Shown in pieces: positions 46,508 to 56,996 of a stretch of 64,000 nt of DNA; the first letter of the stretch is position 1; every line of letters begins with the position of its first letter. Where the stretch lies: positions 248,001 to 312,000 of the forward strand of contig NZ_CP120737.1 of the NCBI RefSeq assembly GCF_029581195.1, given 5' to 3'. Below the pieces are notes generated by a model that ran no database searches, was not told the DNA's origin, and was given only the letters and a program-made list of their open reading frames with translations. This stretch comes from Solwaraspora sp. WMMD791. GTDB taxonomy: Bacteria > Actinomycetota > Actinomycetes > Mycobacteriales > Micromonosporaceae. The position numbers and the translations under genes are program-made.

Positions 46508-48018
46508 GCTCTCCTCCAGGACCGGCCCTCGCGGGCCAGCATCTCGTCGGCGGCCCGTGGGCCCCACTCGCCGGCCCGGTACTGCTCCGGCCGGGTGCCC
46601 TGCCAGGCTTCTTCGAGGGGGTCGATGACCCGCCAGCTCTGCTCCACCTCGGCCGCGTCCGGGAAGAGCGTGCGGTCACCGATCAGCACGTCGAGCACCA
46701 ACCGCTCGTACGCCTCCGGGCTGGCCTCGGTGAACGCCTCGCCGTACTGGAAGTCCATGGCGATGTCGCGGACCTCCATGGTGGTGCCCGGCACCTTGGC
46801 GCCGAACTTGAGCACCACGCCTTCGTCCGGCTGCACCCGGATGACCAGCTGGTTGCTGCTGAGCATCTCCACGTCGGTGCGGTTGAACGGCAGGTGCGGT
46901 GCCGTCTTGAACATCACCGCCACCTCGGTGACCCGTCGGGGCAACCGCTTTCCGGCACGCAGGTAGAACGGCACCCCCGCCCACCGGCGGTTCTGGATGC
47001 CCAGCCGCATCGCCACGTACGTCTCGGTGGTCGAGTCGGCCGGCACGTTCGGCTCCTCCAGGTAGCCGACCGCCCGCTGACCGGCCACCCAGCCGCGCAG
47101 GTACTGCCCCCGGACGGTGCCGGCCGCCACGTCGTCGGGCAGGCTGATCGCCCGCAGCACCTTCAGCTTCTCGGCCCGGATCTCGGCGGCGTCGAAGCTG
47201 GTCGGCTCCTCCATGGTGACCAGGGCGAGCAGTTGCAGCAGGTGGTTCTGCACCACGTCGCGGGCAGCGCCGGTGGCGTCGTAGAACCCGGCGCGGCTGC
47301 CGATGCCGACGTCCTCGGCCATGGTGATCTGCACCGAGTCGACGTACTTGGAGTTCCACAGCGGCTCGAACAGGTTGTTGGCGAACCGCAACGCCATGAT
47401 GTTCTGGACGGTCTCCTTGCCCAGGTAGTGGTCGATGCGGAACACGTCGTCGCGGGTGAAGACGTCGTCGACCAGGTCGTTGAGCGCCTTCGCCGACGGC
47501 AGGTCGTAGCCGAACGGCTTCTCCACCACCACCCGCCGCCAGCCGCCGCACCGCTCGTTGTCGGCCATGCCGGTACGCGCCAACTGCTTGAGCACCTGCG
47601 GGAACGCCGACGGCGGGATGGAGAAGTAGAACGCCGCGTTGCCGTGGATGCCGTGCGAGTGGCGCAACCCGTCCAGACAGTCCGACAGCTTGTCGAACGC
47701 GGCGTCGTCGTCGAACGAGCCGCCGACGAACTTGATGTTGCCGGCCAGCCGGGACCAGACCTCCTCGCGCCAGGGGGTACGCGCGTACTCCTTGGCCGAG
47801 TCGTGGGCCAACGACTCGAAGTCGCCGTCGGTCCAGTCCCGCCGGGCGAAACCGAGCACCACGAAACCGGGTGGCAGCAGCCCCCGGTTGGCCAGGTCGT
47901 AGATGCCGGGGAGCAGTTTCTTGCGGGCCAGATCACCGGTGACGCCGAAGATCACCAGAGCGCAGGGCTCCGGGATGCGCGGCAGCCGCCGGTCCTGCGG
48001 GTCGCGCAGGGGGTTCAC
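46504..48018 (-). CDS. zwf: Glucose-6-phosphate 1-dehydrogenase
   Basis: 504 residues. The NADP-binding loop is FGVTGDLARKKLLPG and the active-site signature RIDHYLGKE is present, along with EKPFGYDLPSA. It makes 6-phosphogluconolactone and NADPH as entry to the oxidative pentose-phosphate pathway. GTG start with GAGGAGG upstream. Lies between pgi and opcA in the operon. Confidence 0.97.
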   Translation of the reverse strand: MNPLRDPQDRRLPRIPEPCALVIFGVTGDLARKKLLPGIYDLANRGLLPPGFVVLGFARRDWTDGDFESLAHDSAKEYARTPWREEVWSRLAGNIKFVGGSFDDDAAFDKLSDCLDGLRHSHGIHGNAAFYFSIPPSAFPQVLKQLARTGMADNERCGGWRRVVVEKPFGYDLPSAKALNDLVDDVFTRDDVFRIDHYLGKETVQNIMALRFANNLFEPLWNSKYVDSVQITMAEDVGIGSRAGFYDATGAARDVVQNHLLQLLALVTMEEPTSFDAAEIRAEKLKVLRAISLPDDVAAGTVRGQYLRGWVAGQRAVGYLEEPNVPADSTTETYVAMRLGIQNRRWAGVPFYLRAGKRLPRRVTEVAVMFKTAPHLPFNRTDVEMLSSNQLVIRVQPDEGVVLKFGAKVPGTTMEVRDIAMDFQYGEAFTEASPEAYERLVLDVLIGDRTLFPDAAEVEQSWRVIDPLEEAWQGTRPEQYRAGEWGPRAADEMLAREGRSWRRA

Positions 48019-48051
48019 GTCGCCTCCTCAGTCCGTTCTCCGGACCAATTG

Positions 48052-49701
48052 TCAGCCGGGCAGGTTTCGAATCGTGTCCAGGAGTTGGGCGACGCCGGCG
48101 GCCCGATCGGTCAGGTGCAGCCGCAACAGCGGACGGTCCCGGCCGGCCAGGGCCTGGCGGTCACCGGCGGCCTGCGCCGCCTGCAACTCACCGAAGCTGT
48201 ACGGCCGACCCGGCACCGGCAGGTCGTCGGTGACCGCGCCGGTGATCTGCAGGAACGCGCCGACCTGCGGCCCGCCCTTGTGGTACTGCCCGGTGGAGTG
48301 CAGGAACCGTGGCCCCCAACCGAAGGTGACCGGCCGGCCGCTGGCGGCGGCCAGCAGCGGGCGCACCCCGGCGGCGTCGGCATCGCCGAACCGGTCCAGG
48401 TAGGCCATCACCGCGAGGTAGCCGTCGGTGCCGGTGCCGTCGAGCAACCAGCGCAGCGCACCGGCCAACTCGCCCGGTACGCCGTCGGGTCCGTACACCT
48501 CGATCGCACCCTCGACGAACGACGGTGCCTCGGTCGGCGGGCCGGCCGACAGGATCCGGTTGGTGTTCTCCTTGGACTCGGTCACGTTGGGCTGGTTGAA
48601 CGGGTCGATGCCGAGGACCCGGCCGGCGATCGCGGTGGCGTACTCCCAGACCAGGAACTGCGCGCCGAGCGGACCGTTGACCGCGAGGTCGGGCCGGACC
48701 CCGCCGCCGGGCACCCCGCCCGGCTGGCCCGACCCGCCGTAGGTGACGGTCAGCACGTCGGGGCCGGTGGCACCGGGGGAGTCCGGGGCCTCGACGACCA
48801 CCGGCAGGATGCCCACGCCGTCCTTGCCGGTCGACTCGGCGACCAGCTGCTCGATCCAGTCACCGAGCCCCTCGATGCCGCTGCCGTCGGAGATCAGCGC
48901 GATCTTGTCCCGGCCGGTGGTGGCCGCCGCGCCCAGGGCGGCGCCGAGCGCCAGCCCCGGGTTGTCGCGGTCGCCGCCGAGCGCGGCGGACAGCTCCTGC
49001 GCCTGGTCGAGCAGTTCGACCACGTCGACGCCGGCCAGCGCCGACGGGACCAGGCCGAACGCGGTCAGCGCCGAGTAGCGCCCGCCGACCTCCGGGTCGG
49101 CGAGCACGACGAACGCGCCCATCTCCTCGGCGACGGTGGCCAGCGGCGAGCCGGGGTCGGTGACGATCACGAACCGCCGGCCTGCCTCGGCCTCGCTCAG
49201 GCCGGCGTCGAGGAACGCCTGCCAGTACGCCCGGCGGTGGCTGTCGGTCTCCACCGTGCCGCCGGACTTGCTGGCGACCACCACGACCGTACGGTCCAGC
49301 CGGTCGCCGAGCGCCGCCCGGACCTGGTGCGGGTCGGTGGTGTCCAGCACGGTCACCGGCTTGCCCATGGTGCAGGAGATCACCTCGGGGGCCAGCGACG
49401 AGCCACCCATCCCGGCGAGCACCACGTGGTCCAGGTCGCCCAGCTCGGCCCGCAGCTCGGCGAGCTGCGGCAGCAGGTCGCGGCTGCGGGTGAAGGTGTC
49501 CAGCCAGCCGAGCCGGATCTTCGCCTCGGCTTCGGCGTCCGGACCCCACAGGCTGGAGTCCTTGCCGACCAGCGAGGCCGGTACGCCGTCGGCGACCAGC
49601 GCCCCCCGGGTGGACGAGGCCGCCGAGGCGTCGACCGCCTCGGCGCCGTACACGCTCAGCCCGGCGGCGGCCTCCACCCCGCCGTCGAAGAAGTCGCTCA
49701 T
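48052..49701 (-). CDS. pgi: Glucose-6-phosphate isomerase
   Basis: 549 residues. Sugar-isomerase (SIS) domains are seen with [29 protein letters not shown] and [19 protein letters not shown]. It interconverts glucose 6-phosphate and fructose 6-phosphate, linking glycolysis with the pentose-phosphate genes around it. The form is the actinobacterial one often found with tal. It overlaps tal by 4 bp. Confidence 0.94.
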   Translation of the reverse strand: MSDFFDGGVEAAAGLSVYGAEAVDASAASSTRGALVADGVPASLVGKDSSLWGPDAEAEAKIRLGWLDTFTRSRDLLPQLAELRAELGDLDHVVLAGMGGSSLAPEVISCTMGKPVTVLDTTDPHQVRAALGDRLDRTVVVVASKSGGTVETDSHRRAYWQAFLDAGLSEAEAGRRFVIVTDPGSPLATVAEEMGAFVVLADPEVGGRYSALTAFGLVPSALAGVDVVELLDQAQELSAALGGDRDNPGLALGAALGAAATTGRDKIALISDGSGIEGLGDWIEQLVAESTGKDGVGILPVVVEAPDSPGATGPDVLTVTYGGSGQPGGVPGGGVRPDLAVNGPLGAQFLVWEYATAIAGRVLGIDPFNQPNVTESKENTNRILSAGPPTEAPSFVEGAIEVYGPDGVPGELAGALRWLLDGTGTDGYLAVMAYLDRFGDADAAGVRPLLAAASGRPVTFGWGPRFLHSTGQYHKGGPQVGAFLQITGAVTDDLPVPGRPYSFGELQAAQAAGDRQALAGRDRPLLRLHLTDRAAGVAQLLDTIRNLPG

Positions 49702-50876
49702 GCGTTGCCCCCGGCCCGCTTGGCGGCGGCGGCGTTGTCCTTCGCCGCCGCGTTGGGCTCGCCGGCGCCGGCCGCCGCCGCGTCCAGCGACGAGCGCACC
49801 CCGTCGAGCAGCTCCTGCCAGCTCGCCTCGAACTTCTGCACGCCCTCGGACTCCAGGGTCTTGACCACGTCGTCGAGGTCGACGCCGACGGCGGTCAGGT
49901 CGTCGAGGACCTGCCGGGCCGCCGGGTAGGAGCCGGTGACCGTGTCACCGCGGGTCTCGCCGTGGTCGGCGTAGGCGTGTACCACCGACTCGGGCATCGT
50001 GTTGACCGTGCCGGGGGCGATCAGCTCCTCGACGTAGATCACGTCCCGGTAGGCCGGGTTCTTCGTGGAGGTGGAGGCCCACAGCGGGCGCTGCGGGTGG
50101 GCGCCGGCGTCGGCCAGGGCCTGCCAGCGCGGCGAGGAGAAGATCTCGGCGTACCGCTCGTAGGCCAGCTGGGCGTTGGCGATGGCGGCCTTGCCCTTGA
50201 GTGCCTTGGCCTGCTCGCTGCCGATCTTGTCGAGCCGCTTGTCGACCTCGGTGTCGACCCGGGAGATGAAGAACGACGCGACCGAGCCGATGGTGGTCAG
50301 GTCGTGGCCGTTGGCCTTGGCCTGCTCCAGCCCGTCGAGGAATGCCTCCATCACCGCGACGTAGCGGTCCAGCGAGAAGATCAGCGTGACGTTGACGCTG
50401 ATCCCCTCGGCCAGGGTGGCGGTGATCGCCGGCAGCCCGGCCTCGGTCGCCGGGATCTTGATGAACAGGTTCGGCCGGTCGACCAGCCACCACAGCGCCT
50501 TGGCCTCGGCGACGGTCTCGGCGGTGCGGTACGCCAGCCGGGGGTCGACCTCGATCGACACCCGGCCGTCGACGCCGCCGCTGGTCTCGTACGCCGGCCG
50601 CATCACGTCGCAGCCCCACCGGACGTCGTAGGTGGTGAGCATCCGCACCGCCTCGTCGACGCTGACGCCCCGGGCGGCCAGGTCACGCAGCTGCCAGTTG
50701 TACTCGTCGGCGTTGGCCAGGGCGGCGGCGAAGATGGTCGGGTTGGTGGTCACGCCGGCGACGTGCTTCTCGCGGCGCAACTGGTCCAGGTTGCCGGTGC
50801 TGAGCCGTTGCCGGGACAGGTCGTCGAGCCAGACCGCCACGCCTGCGGCGGTGAGCTCAGCCAATCGGTCCGTCAT
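49698..50876 (-). CDS. tal: Transaldolase
   Basis: 392 residues. The Schiff-base Lys is in [16 protein letters not shown], and [13 protein letters not shown] near the N-terminus matches the long actinobacterial transaldolase. It moves a dihydroxyacetone unit between sugar phosphates. The last ~20 residues are an Ala/Gly-rich tail. Starts 11 bp after the tkt stop with GGAGG upstream. Confidence 0.96.
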   Translation of the reverse strand: MTDRLAELTAAGVAVWLDDLSRQRLSTGNLDQLRREKHVAGVTTNPTIFAAALANADEYNWQLRDLAARGVSVDEAVRMLTTYDVRWGCDVMRPAYETSGGVDGRVSIEVDPRLAYRTAETVAEAKALWWLVDRPNLFIKIPATEAGLPAITATLAEGISVNVTLIFSLDRYVAVMEAFLDGLEQAKANGHDLTTIGSVASFFISRVDTEVDKRLDKIGSEQAKALKGKAAIANAQLAYERYAEIFSSPRWQALADAGAHPQRPLWASTSTKNPAYRDVIYVEELIAPGTVNTMPESVVHAYADHGETRGDTVTGSYPAARQVLDDLTAVGVDLDDVVKTLESEGVQKFEASWQELLDGVRSSLDAAAAGAGEPNAAAKDNAAAAKRAGGNA

Positions 50877-50887
50877 CTGGAGCCTCC

Positions 50888-53023
50888 TCAGTTTCCGGTG
50901 GTGGTGCCGGTGATGGCGCCGACCCGGGTCAGCGACGCGTGCGCCGCCGCGACCACGGAGTCGGGCGTGAAGCCGAACTGCTCGAACAGCACCTGATACG
51001 GAGCACTGGCCCCGTAGTGTTCAATGCTGACCGATTCGCCACAGTCGCCGAGCAGCCCACGCCAGGACATGTCGATGCCGGCCTCGACACTGACCCGGGC
51101 CTTGACCCCGCGCGGCAGCACCGATTCGCGGTACGCCTCGTCCTGCTCGGCGAACCACTCCTGGCAGGGCATCGACACGACCCGGGTGGGAGTCCCCTCG
51201 GCTTCGAGCCGCTCGCGGGCGGTGAGCAGCAGCTGGACCTCCGACCCGCTGCCCATCAGGATCACCGCCGGCTGGGCGTTGCTGGCCTCGGCCAGCACGT
51301 AGCCGCCCTTGCGGACCCCTTCGGCCGAGGCGTAGACGTCCCGGTCGATCACCGGTACCGCCTGACGGGTCAGCGCCAGCGCGGTCGGCCGGTCGGTGTG
51401 CTCCAGCGCGACCCGCCACGCCCAGGCGGTCTCGTTGGCGTCGGCCGGGCGGACCACGTCCAGGCCGGGGATGGCGCGCAACGCGGACAGGTGCTCGATC
51501 GGCTGGTGGGTGGGGCCGTCCTCGCCGAGACCGATCGAGTCGTGCGTCCAGACGTAGATCACCGGCAGCTTCATCAGCGCGGCCAGTCGCACCGCCGGGC
51601 GCATGTAGTCACTGAACACCAGGAAGGTGCCGCCGTACGGACGGGTGCCGCCGTGCAGCGCGATGCCGTTGAGGATCGCCCCCATGGCGTGCTCGCGGAT
51701 GCCGAAGTGCAGGGTGCGGCCGTACTCGTGGCCGGGGAACTCCTTGGTGGCGTACTCGGCCGGGACGAAGGACGGCTCGCCCTTCATCGTGGTGTTGTTG
51801 CTCTCGGCCAGGTCGGCCGAGCCGCCCCACAGCTCGGGCAGCTCGGCGGCGAGCGCGCTCAGCACCTTGCCGGAAGCGGCCCGGGTGGCGACGCCCTTGG
51901 GGTCCGCCGGCCAGTCCGGCAGCGCGTCGGCCCAGCCGTCCGGCAGGGTACGGGTGGCGAGCCGGTCGTGCAGCGCCTTGCGCTCGGGGTTGGCCTGCGC
52001 CCAGGCGTCGTACTTCGCGGTCCACGCGGTGTGTGCCTGCCGGCCCCGGTCGAGGACCTCGCGGATGTGGGCGAGCACCTTGTCGTCGACGGCGAAGTGC
52101 TGGGCCGGGTCGAAGCCGAGGATCTCCTTGGTGGCGGCGACCTCCTCGGCACCGAGCGCCGAGCCGTGGATCTTGCCGGTGTTGCGCTTCTTCGGTGCCG
52201 GCCAGCCGATGATGGTCCGCAGCGCGATGAACGACGGGCGGTCGGTCTCGGCACGGGCGGCGGTCAACGCGGCGTACAGCGCCTCGACGTCCTCGTGGTA
52301 CTCGCCGTCACCGGCGGTGCCGGCCCGCCAGTCGACGGTCTGCACGTGCCAGCCGTACGCGGCGTAGCGCGCGGCGACGTCCTCGCTGAGCGCGATGCGG
52401 GTGTCGTCCTCGATGGAGATCTGGTTGTCGTCGTAGATGACGGTCAGGTTGCCGAGCTTCTGGTGCCCGGCCAGCGCGCTCGCCTCGTGGGTGATGCCTT
52501 CCTCGATGTCACCGTCGGAGGCGATGACCCAGATGTTGTGGTCGAAGACCGACTCACCGGGCGCGGCGTCCGGGTCGAGCAGGCCGCGCTCGCGGCGGGC
52601 CGCCATCGCCATGCCGACGCCGTTGGCCAGACCCTGGCCGAGCGGGCCGGTGGTGGTCTCGACGCCACGGGTGTGGCCGTGCTCCGGGTGCCCCGGGGTC
52701 AGCGACCCCCACTGCCGCAACGCCTTGAGGTCGTCCAGGCTCAGCCCGTAACCGGAGAAGTAGAGCTGGATGTACAGGGTCAGGCTGGAGTGTCCGGCGG
52801 AGAGCACGAAACGGTCCCGGCCAGCCCAGTCCGGGTCACTCGGGTCGTGTCGCATCACCCGGTTGAACAGCAGGTACGCCGCAGGGGCGAGGCTCATCGC
52901 GGTGCCGGGGTGGCCGTTGCCGGATTTCTCCACGGCGTCGGCGGCCAGCACGCGGGCGGTGTCGACCGCGCGGCGGTCGAGGTCGGACCAGTTCAGGGGG
53001 GCATCGTTCGGTGTTGCAGCCAC
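50888..53023 (-). CDS. tkt: Transketolase
   Basis: 711 residues. Thiamine diphosphate contacts are seen in [33 protein letters not shown] and [19 protein letters not shown]; the last is in the pyrimidine domain. It transfers two-carbon units in the pentose-phosphate pathway. I place the start at the GTG at 53023 ([15 protein letters not shown]) with GAGGAG upstream; the open frame to 53125 lacks support. First gene of the six-gene operon and divergent from ctaB. Confidence 0.96.
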   Translation of the reverse strand: MAATPNDAPLNWSDLDRRAVDTARVLAADAVEKSGNGHPGTAMSLAPAAYLLFNRVMRHDPSDPDWAGRDRFVLSAGHSSLTLYIQLYFSGYGLSLDDLKALRQWGSLTPGHPEHGHTRGVETTTGPLGQGLANGVGMAMAARRERGLLDPDAAPGESVFDHNIWVIASDGDIEEGITHEASALAGHQKLGNLTVIYDDNQISIEDDTRIALSEDVAARYAAYGWHVQTVDWRAGTAGDGEYHEDVEALYAALTAARAETDRPSFIALRTIIGWPAPKKRNTGKIHGSALGAEEVAATKEILGFDPAQHFAVDDKVLAHIREVLDRGRQAHTAWTAKYDAWAQANPERKALHDRLATRTLPDGWADALPDWPADPKGVATRAASGKVLSALAAELPELWGGSADLAESNNTTMKGEPSFVPAEYATKEFPGHEYGRTLHFGIREHAMGAILNGIALHGGTRPYGGTFLVFSDYMRPAVRLAALMKLPVIYVWTHDSIGLGEDGPTHQPIEHLSALRAIPGLDVVRPADANETAWAWRVALEHTDRPTALALTRQAVPVIDRDVYASAEGVRKGGYVLAEASNAQPAVILMGSGSEVQLLLTARERLEAEGTPTRVVSMPCQEWFAEQDEAYRESVLPRGVKARVSVEAGIDMSWRGLLGDCGESVSIEHYGASAPYQVLFEQFGFTPDSVVAAAHASLTRVGAITGTTTGN

Positions 53024-53337
53024 GGTGGGTGTGCTCCTCGTCCAGCAGGTAGGCGGAACCCTCGTCACGACCCTATCGAGCAGGGTTGAACGCGCGCCCG
53101 CCGATCTCGACAACCGGATGGTCACCGAGGGTCGACGACCGGCGGTGGAACCTCCGGTCGACTGCCGGGGGGTACGTGTCGTGCCCGGTAGAACGGCTGC
53201 CCGATGTGACGACGGGCACCGGTCATGGGTCGGCCGGGCTGGGAAAATACCTGCGCGTAGGCTGTCGGACGTGCGCCGGCCGGTTGGTCGGGCGCCAGTT
53301 GGAAGGTCACCCGCGCCGACGCCGGAAGGTGCAGCCC
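53024..53337. other. Divergent promoter region between tkt and ctaB
   Basis: About 310 bp without a gene. A -10-like TAGGGT on the minus strand (53070-53075) could serve tkt, and TAGGCT (53258-53263) after an A-rich GGGAAAATAC could serve ctaB. Neither has a strong -35 hexamer. I see no clear palindrome. Confidence 0.35.
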
Positions 53338-54372
53338 GTGAGCATGGTCACCGAGCGCCCCGCCTACGATCGGGCGCGGGGCGCGTCCACCACCAGCGCC
53401 GAACTGGACCGGGTGCGTGGGGTCCAGCCGGTAGCCGGGGTGGACGCGGCGACCGGGCTGGACGCGGCGGTCGACGGTACGGTGCCCGTCACGGGCAGCC
53501 GGGACCTGTTGGCGGTGGTCCGGGCGTACGTCTCGCTGACCAAGCCGCGGATCGTCGAACTGCTGCTGGTCACGACCGTGCCGACGATGATGATCGCCGC
53601 CGGTGGCATGCCGCCGCTGTGGCTCGTCGCGGTGGTGCTGATCGGCGGCGCACTGGCCGCCGGCGCGGCGAACGCGCTGAACTGCTTCATCGACCGTGAC
53701 ATCGACCAGCTGATGCGGCGGACCAAGCGTCGGCCGTTGCCGACGCACGTGGTGACCCCGCGGCACGCGCTGGCGTTCGGGCTGACCCTCGCCGTGGTGT
53801 CGGTGACGCTGATGGCGGTCTTCACCAACTGGCTCGCGGCGGGCCTGACGTTGGCCGCGATCGTCTACTACGACCTGGTCTACACGCTGTGGCTCAAGCG
53901 CAGCACGCCGCAGAACACCTTCTGGGGCGGCGCCTGCGGGGCGGCGCCGGTGCTGATCGGCTGGGCCGCGGTCACCGGCGGGTTGTCCCCGGTGGCGTGG
54001 GGACTGTTCGCCGTGGTCTTCTTCTGGCAACTGCCGCATTTCTACGCGTTGGCCATCAAATACAAGGCGGACTACGCCCGGGCCGGCATCCCGATGCTGC
54101 CGGTGGTCGCCTCGGCCCGGCGGGTCAACGTCGAGATCATCCTGTTCACCTGGTTGACGGTGGCCTCGTCGTTGGTGATCTGGCCGCTGGGCATGTCGCT
54201 GCTCTACGCGGTGCCGGCGGCCGTGGTCGGCGCGATCTTCCTGCTGGAGGCGCACCGGTTGCACCGGCGCTCGGTGCGGGGTGAGCCGCTGCGGCCGATG
54301 CGGCTGTTCCACTGGTCGACCACGTACCTGACGGTGCTGTTCGTCGCGGTGGCGCTGGACGCGCTGGTCTGA
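53338..54372 (+). CDS. ctaB: Protoheme IX farnesyltransferase (heme O synthase)
   Basis: 344-residue UbiA-type membrane prenyltransferase. The first Asp-rich motif is [20 protein letters not shown] and the second lies in [14 protein letters not shown]; about nine membrane helices follow a ~55-residue soluble N-terminus. It farnesylates heme B to heme O for cytochrome aa3 oxidase. The GTG at 53338 is preceded by GGAAGG; a nearby ATG at 53344 is possible. The next step, ctaA, lies 2.6 kb downstream on the other strand. Confidence 0.95.
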   Translation: MSMVTERPAYDRARGASTTSAELDRVRGVQPVAGVDAATGLDAAVDGTVPVTGSRDLLAVVRAYVSLTKPRIVELLLVTTVPTMMIAAGGMPPLWLVAVVLIGGALAAGAANALNCFIDRDIDQLMRRTKRRPLPTHVVTPRHALAFGLTLAVVSVTLMAVFTNWLAAGLTLAAIVYYDLVYTLWLKRSTPQNTFWGGACGAAPVLIGWAAVTGGLSPVAWGLFAVVFFWQLPHFYALAIKYKADYARAGIPMLPVVASARRVNVEIILFTWLTVASSLVIWPLGMSLLYAVPAAVVGAIFLLEAHRLHRRSVRGEPLRPMRLFHWSTTYLTVLFVAVALDALV

Positions 54373-54457
54373 CCGAGCCTTCGTTCAGGTCGGCTCGACG
54401 ACGCTCTCAAGACCTTTGTCGCTTTTCATCCTCTTTGCTGTTCGTGGTTTGTCCTGT

Positions 54458-54480
54458 TTGATGGAATAAATCACCATCAA
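54458..54480. promoter_or_regulatory. 7-bp inverted repeat in an AT-rich spacer
   Basis: TTGATGG-N9-CCATCAA has perfect arms and an A/T-rich spacer. It lies in the unusually AT-rich stretch after ctaB (about 54400-54550) and 96 bp before the next gene. It looks more like a protein-binding site than a terminator. Confidence 0.4.
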
Positions 54481-54575
54481 CTGCCAGTGCGAGTTTCTAA
54501 ACGTACGGGTAATTGGAGTCACAAAAAGCCGACATCCGATCGGCGAAACCCGTTCGCTCTGCTTACGCTTCGGCT

Positions 54576-54908
54576 ATGGCAGATGGTTCCGATACGACGC
54601 TGGCGACCGAGTCCGTCCCGACGGACGCGCCCTCCGGCCTGGTCGCCGGCATCCGCTCCTTCGCCGCCGGCCACGGTGGTGCGAAGGCGGTCATCGAGTA
54701 CGTCGGCAAGCGCGGCGCACGGATCGTCCTGGTAGGTGGGGACGGCGAGTGGGGTGACCACTTCGCCGACGGCACCGACGTGGCCCGTGCCGCCTGCCTC
54801 AAGGCGGGGGTCGAGGTGGAGAACGAGTGGGAGCGGGAGCTGATGGACCAGATGCGCCCGAGCAACGACCTGTGGCGGTCGATGGCCAAGCGCAGCCTCG
54901 CCCGCTGA
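54576..54908 (+). CDS. Hypothetical protein
   Basis: 110 residues, not recognised. It is acidic with an N-terminal Thr/Asp/Pro stretch, then AGIRSFAAGHGGAKAVIEYV, RGARIVLVGGDGEWGDHFAD, and a C-terminal helix with WERELMDQMRPSNDLWRSMA. No membrane segment or signal. TACGCT lies 7 bp before the ATG, so the transcript may be leaderless. Codon use looks normal, and the frame is probably real. Confidence 0.65.
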   Translation: MADGSDTTLATESVPTDAPSGLVAGIRSFAAGHGGAKAVIEYVGKRGARIVLVGGDGEWGDHFADGTDVARAACLKAGVEVENEWERELMDQMRPSNDLWRSMAKRSLAR

Positions 54909-55015
54909 CCGCCGCCGAGGGCTGATCGACCCGTACGTACCGTCCTGCACAACGACCGACGACCGGGAGCGTGACTGGCGAGCACCCGCCGGACGCGACC
55001 GGAGAATGACGAGAA

Positions 55016-55050
55016 GAGTGCGGCCCGGGCCATCGGCCCGGGCCGCACTC
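55016..55050. terminator. Perfect 16-bp hairpin between convergent genes
   Basis: GAGTGCGGCCCGGGCC (55016-55031) pairs exactly with 55035-55050 around a 3-nt loop. It separates the hypothetical gene and the APC permease gene and probably works from both sides. No T-tract. Confidence 0.7.
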
Positions 55051-55071
55051 GTGTCCGCTCTGCCGGCGACG

Positions 55072-56580
55072 CTAGACGCTCGTCGGCAGCCGGGCCGGCG
55101 GCAGCGGCACCGGGACGGCTGTGGTGGCGCTGTCGGCACCCCAGCCGATCGCCTGGAACGCCTGTGGCCGGTGGGCCCGCAGCCACATCGCCCACCCGGT
55201 GCCGGCCAGCGCCGCCAGGGCGTACCCGGCAGGAAACCACCACCGCAGCGGCGACGTGTCCGGGATGCCGAGCAGGTCACCGAAGCTCGTGACCGTACCG
55301 ATCAGGATCAGCCCCAGGGCCACGGTGGCCGTGCCCGGGGCCCACCAGCGCCGCCAGGCCGACTCGCCGCGCGGGTGGCCGAGGAAGTAGCCGATGACCG
55401 CCACCGAGGTAGCGGTCATCAGGATCAGCACCCCCAACCCACCGGTGACGGTCAACCAGAAGAACAGGTGGGTGATCGGGTCGAGGCCGGCGAGCGGGTA
55501 GGCGACGATCACCACGAGGGCCAGCCCGCTCTGGGTGAGTGAGCCCAGCTTGGGGGCGCCGGTACGGTGGTTCGTCCGGCCGAGGGCGGCCGGCAGCACC
55601 CGCTCGCGGCCGAGCGCGAACAGGTACCGGGCGACGGTGTTGTGGAACGCGAGCAGGGCGGCGAACAGACTGGTCAGGAAGAGCAGCCGACCGGCGTCGA
55701 CGACGGTCTGCCCGACGTGTGGGCCCACCAGGACGAACATCAGCTCGGTGCCGTGCCGGCGAGCCTGGTCGACGACCTCGTCCGCGCCGGCGGCGACCGA
55801 CATGGCCCACGCCGAGCCGGCGTAGCAGGCACCGGTGATCGCCACCGCCAGGTACGTCGCCCGGGCCACCGTCCGGCGCGGGTCACGGGTCTCCTCGGCG
55901 AAGACGGTGCTCGCCTCGATGCCGACGAAGCCGGCGATCCCGCCGACCAGCATCGCCGCCACCCCGGGCGTGAGCAACTGCCCGGGGTCGAGGGTCCGGG
56001 CGTCGACGACGCCGTCAGCGGGATGACCGAGCATCACCAGGCCGTACCCGACGATGACGGCGAGCTCGGCCAGCAGCAGGCCGGCCAGCAGCCGGCCGTT
56101 GAGGTCGACCCGGGCCAGACCCAGCGCGGCGATGAGCAGCCAACCGGCGAGGGCGCCGGCCCACCACGGCACGGTGGCGCCCGCGACGGCCGCCACCTCG
56201 GCGGCGACCACGCCGAACGCGCCGTACAGGCCGATCTGCATCGCGTTGTAGGCGACCAGCGCGACGAACGCCGCCGCGATGCCGGGGACGCGGCCGAGTC
56301 CGTGCGCGACGTAGCTGTACATCGCGCCGGCGTTGACGACGTGGCGGCTCATCGCCACGTAGCCCACCGCGAAGATGGCCATGACCACCGCTATGAGCAG
56401 GTACGCCATTGGTACCGCCGTGGTGCCGGTGACCGCGAAGCCGGTGCTGGCGCCGCCAGCGACCACGGTCAGCGGCGCGGCGGCGGCGAGAACGAAGAAG
56501 AGCACCTGGGGTACTCCGAGCCGGGACCGGGCCAACGTGGCGGCGACGGTGCCCGGTCGACGGGAACGTAATTGGGACAC
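55072..56580 (-). CDS. APC family amino acid permease
   Basis: 502 residues with about 12 hydrophobic helices. The family-typical start LGVPQVLFFVLAAAAPLTVVAGGASTGF (seen in two parts) and the helix 6-7 region GFVGIEASTVFAEETRDPRRTV are clear. It should import an amino acid or amine in exchange or with a proton; the substrate is unknown. The GTG at 56580 is preceded by GGAG; the open frame further upstream is Arg-rich and unlikely. Confidence 0.9.
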   Translation of the reverse strand: MSQLRSRRPGTVAATLARSRLGVPQVLFFVLAAAAPLTVVAGGASTGFAVTGTTAVPMAYLLIAVVMAIFAVGYVAMSRHVVNAGAMYSYVAHGLGRVPGIAAAFVALVAYNAMQIGLYGAFGVVAAEVAAVAGATVPWWAGALAGWLLIAALGLARVDLNGRLLAGLLLAELAVIVGYGLVMLGHPADGVVDARTLDPGQLLTPGVAAMLVGGIAGFVGIEASTVFAEETRDPRRTVARATYLAVAITGACYAGSAWAMSVAAGADEVVDQARRHGTELMFVLVGPHVGQTVVDAGRLLFLTSLFAALLAFHNTVARYLFALGRERVLPAALGRTNHRTGAPKLGSLTQSGLALVVIVAYPLAGLDPITHLFFWLTVTGGLGVLILMTATSVAVIGYFLGHPRGESAWRRWWAPGTATVALGLILIGTVTSFGDLLGIPDTSPLRWWFPAGYALAALAGTGWAMWLRAHRPQAFQAIGWGADSATTAVPVPLPPARLPTSV

Positions 56581-56878
56581 GCGGGAACTCCGAGGGAGGA
56601 TCGGCGTCGGGGAGGGCGCGCGGAAGGCGGAGGTTGCTCCGTGGCTCGCCGCGCGAGCAGAGCGGGCGGACCGGCGGGCGCGGATCGTCCCGCGGTCCGG
56701 CCACCCTCGCGCGAACCAGGGGCGCGGCAGCCACGGCACGGGGGAACCTCGGCTGCCGCACCCGGATCGTCGTGCCGGCGGCGATGCTCCGGCACCTGCG
56801 TAGCCTTACCGGTACGTTCCGCTATGAGGAGAGGTCAGCGGTATTCAGCCGTCTTCAGACCGGTCGGTCCCGGCGGCG

Positions 56879-56996
56879 TGGTGGCCGGGTCACGGTCGTG
56901 TGGTGGTGTGGTGGCCGGGTCACGGTCGTGTGGTGGTGTGGTGGCCGGGTCACGGTGGTGTGGTGTGGTGGCGTGGTGGCCGGGTCACGGTCGCGC
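56879..56996. repeat. 30-bp tandem repeat at the 3' end of ctaA
   Basis: Three consecutive ~30-bp units beginning GTGGCCGGGTCACGGTCG (56881, 56911, 56941) are followed by a partial fourth around 56975. The partial copy overlaps the ctaA stop codon (TCA at 56985-56987 on the plus strand). The array therefore seems to be copied from the ctaA terminus. It extends into the spacer before the permease. Confidence 0.85.

Noticed and set aside
46894-49929. 1011-residue open frame on the plus strand
   Set aside because: It runs antisense to zwf, pgi and tal, which have clear motifs. The encoded protein is Arg/Gly/Val/His-rich with no domain, the usual shadow of GC-rich codon bias.
50939-53089. 716-residue plus-strand frame over tkt
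   Set aside because: Antisense shadow of transketolase, whose motifs are complete on the minus strand.
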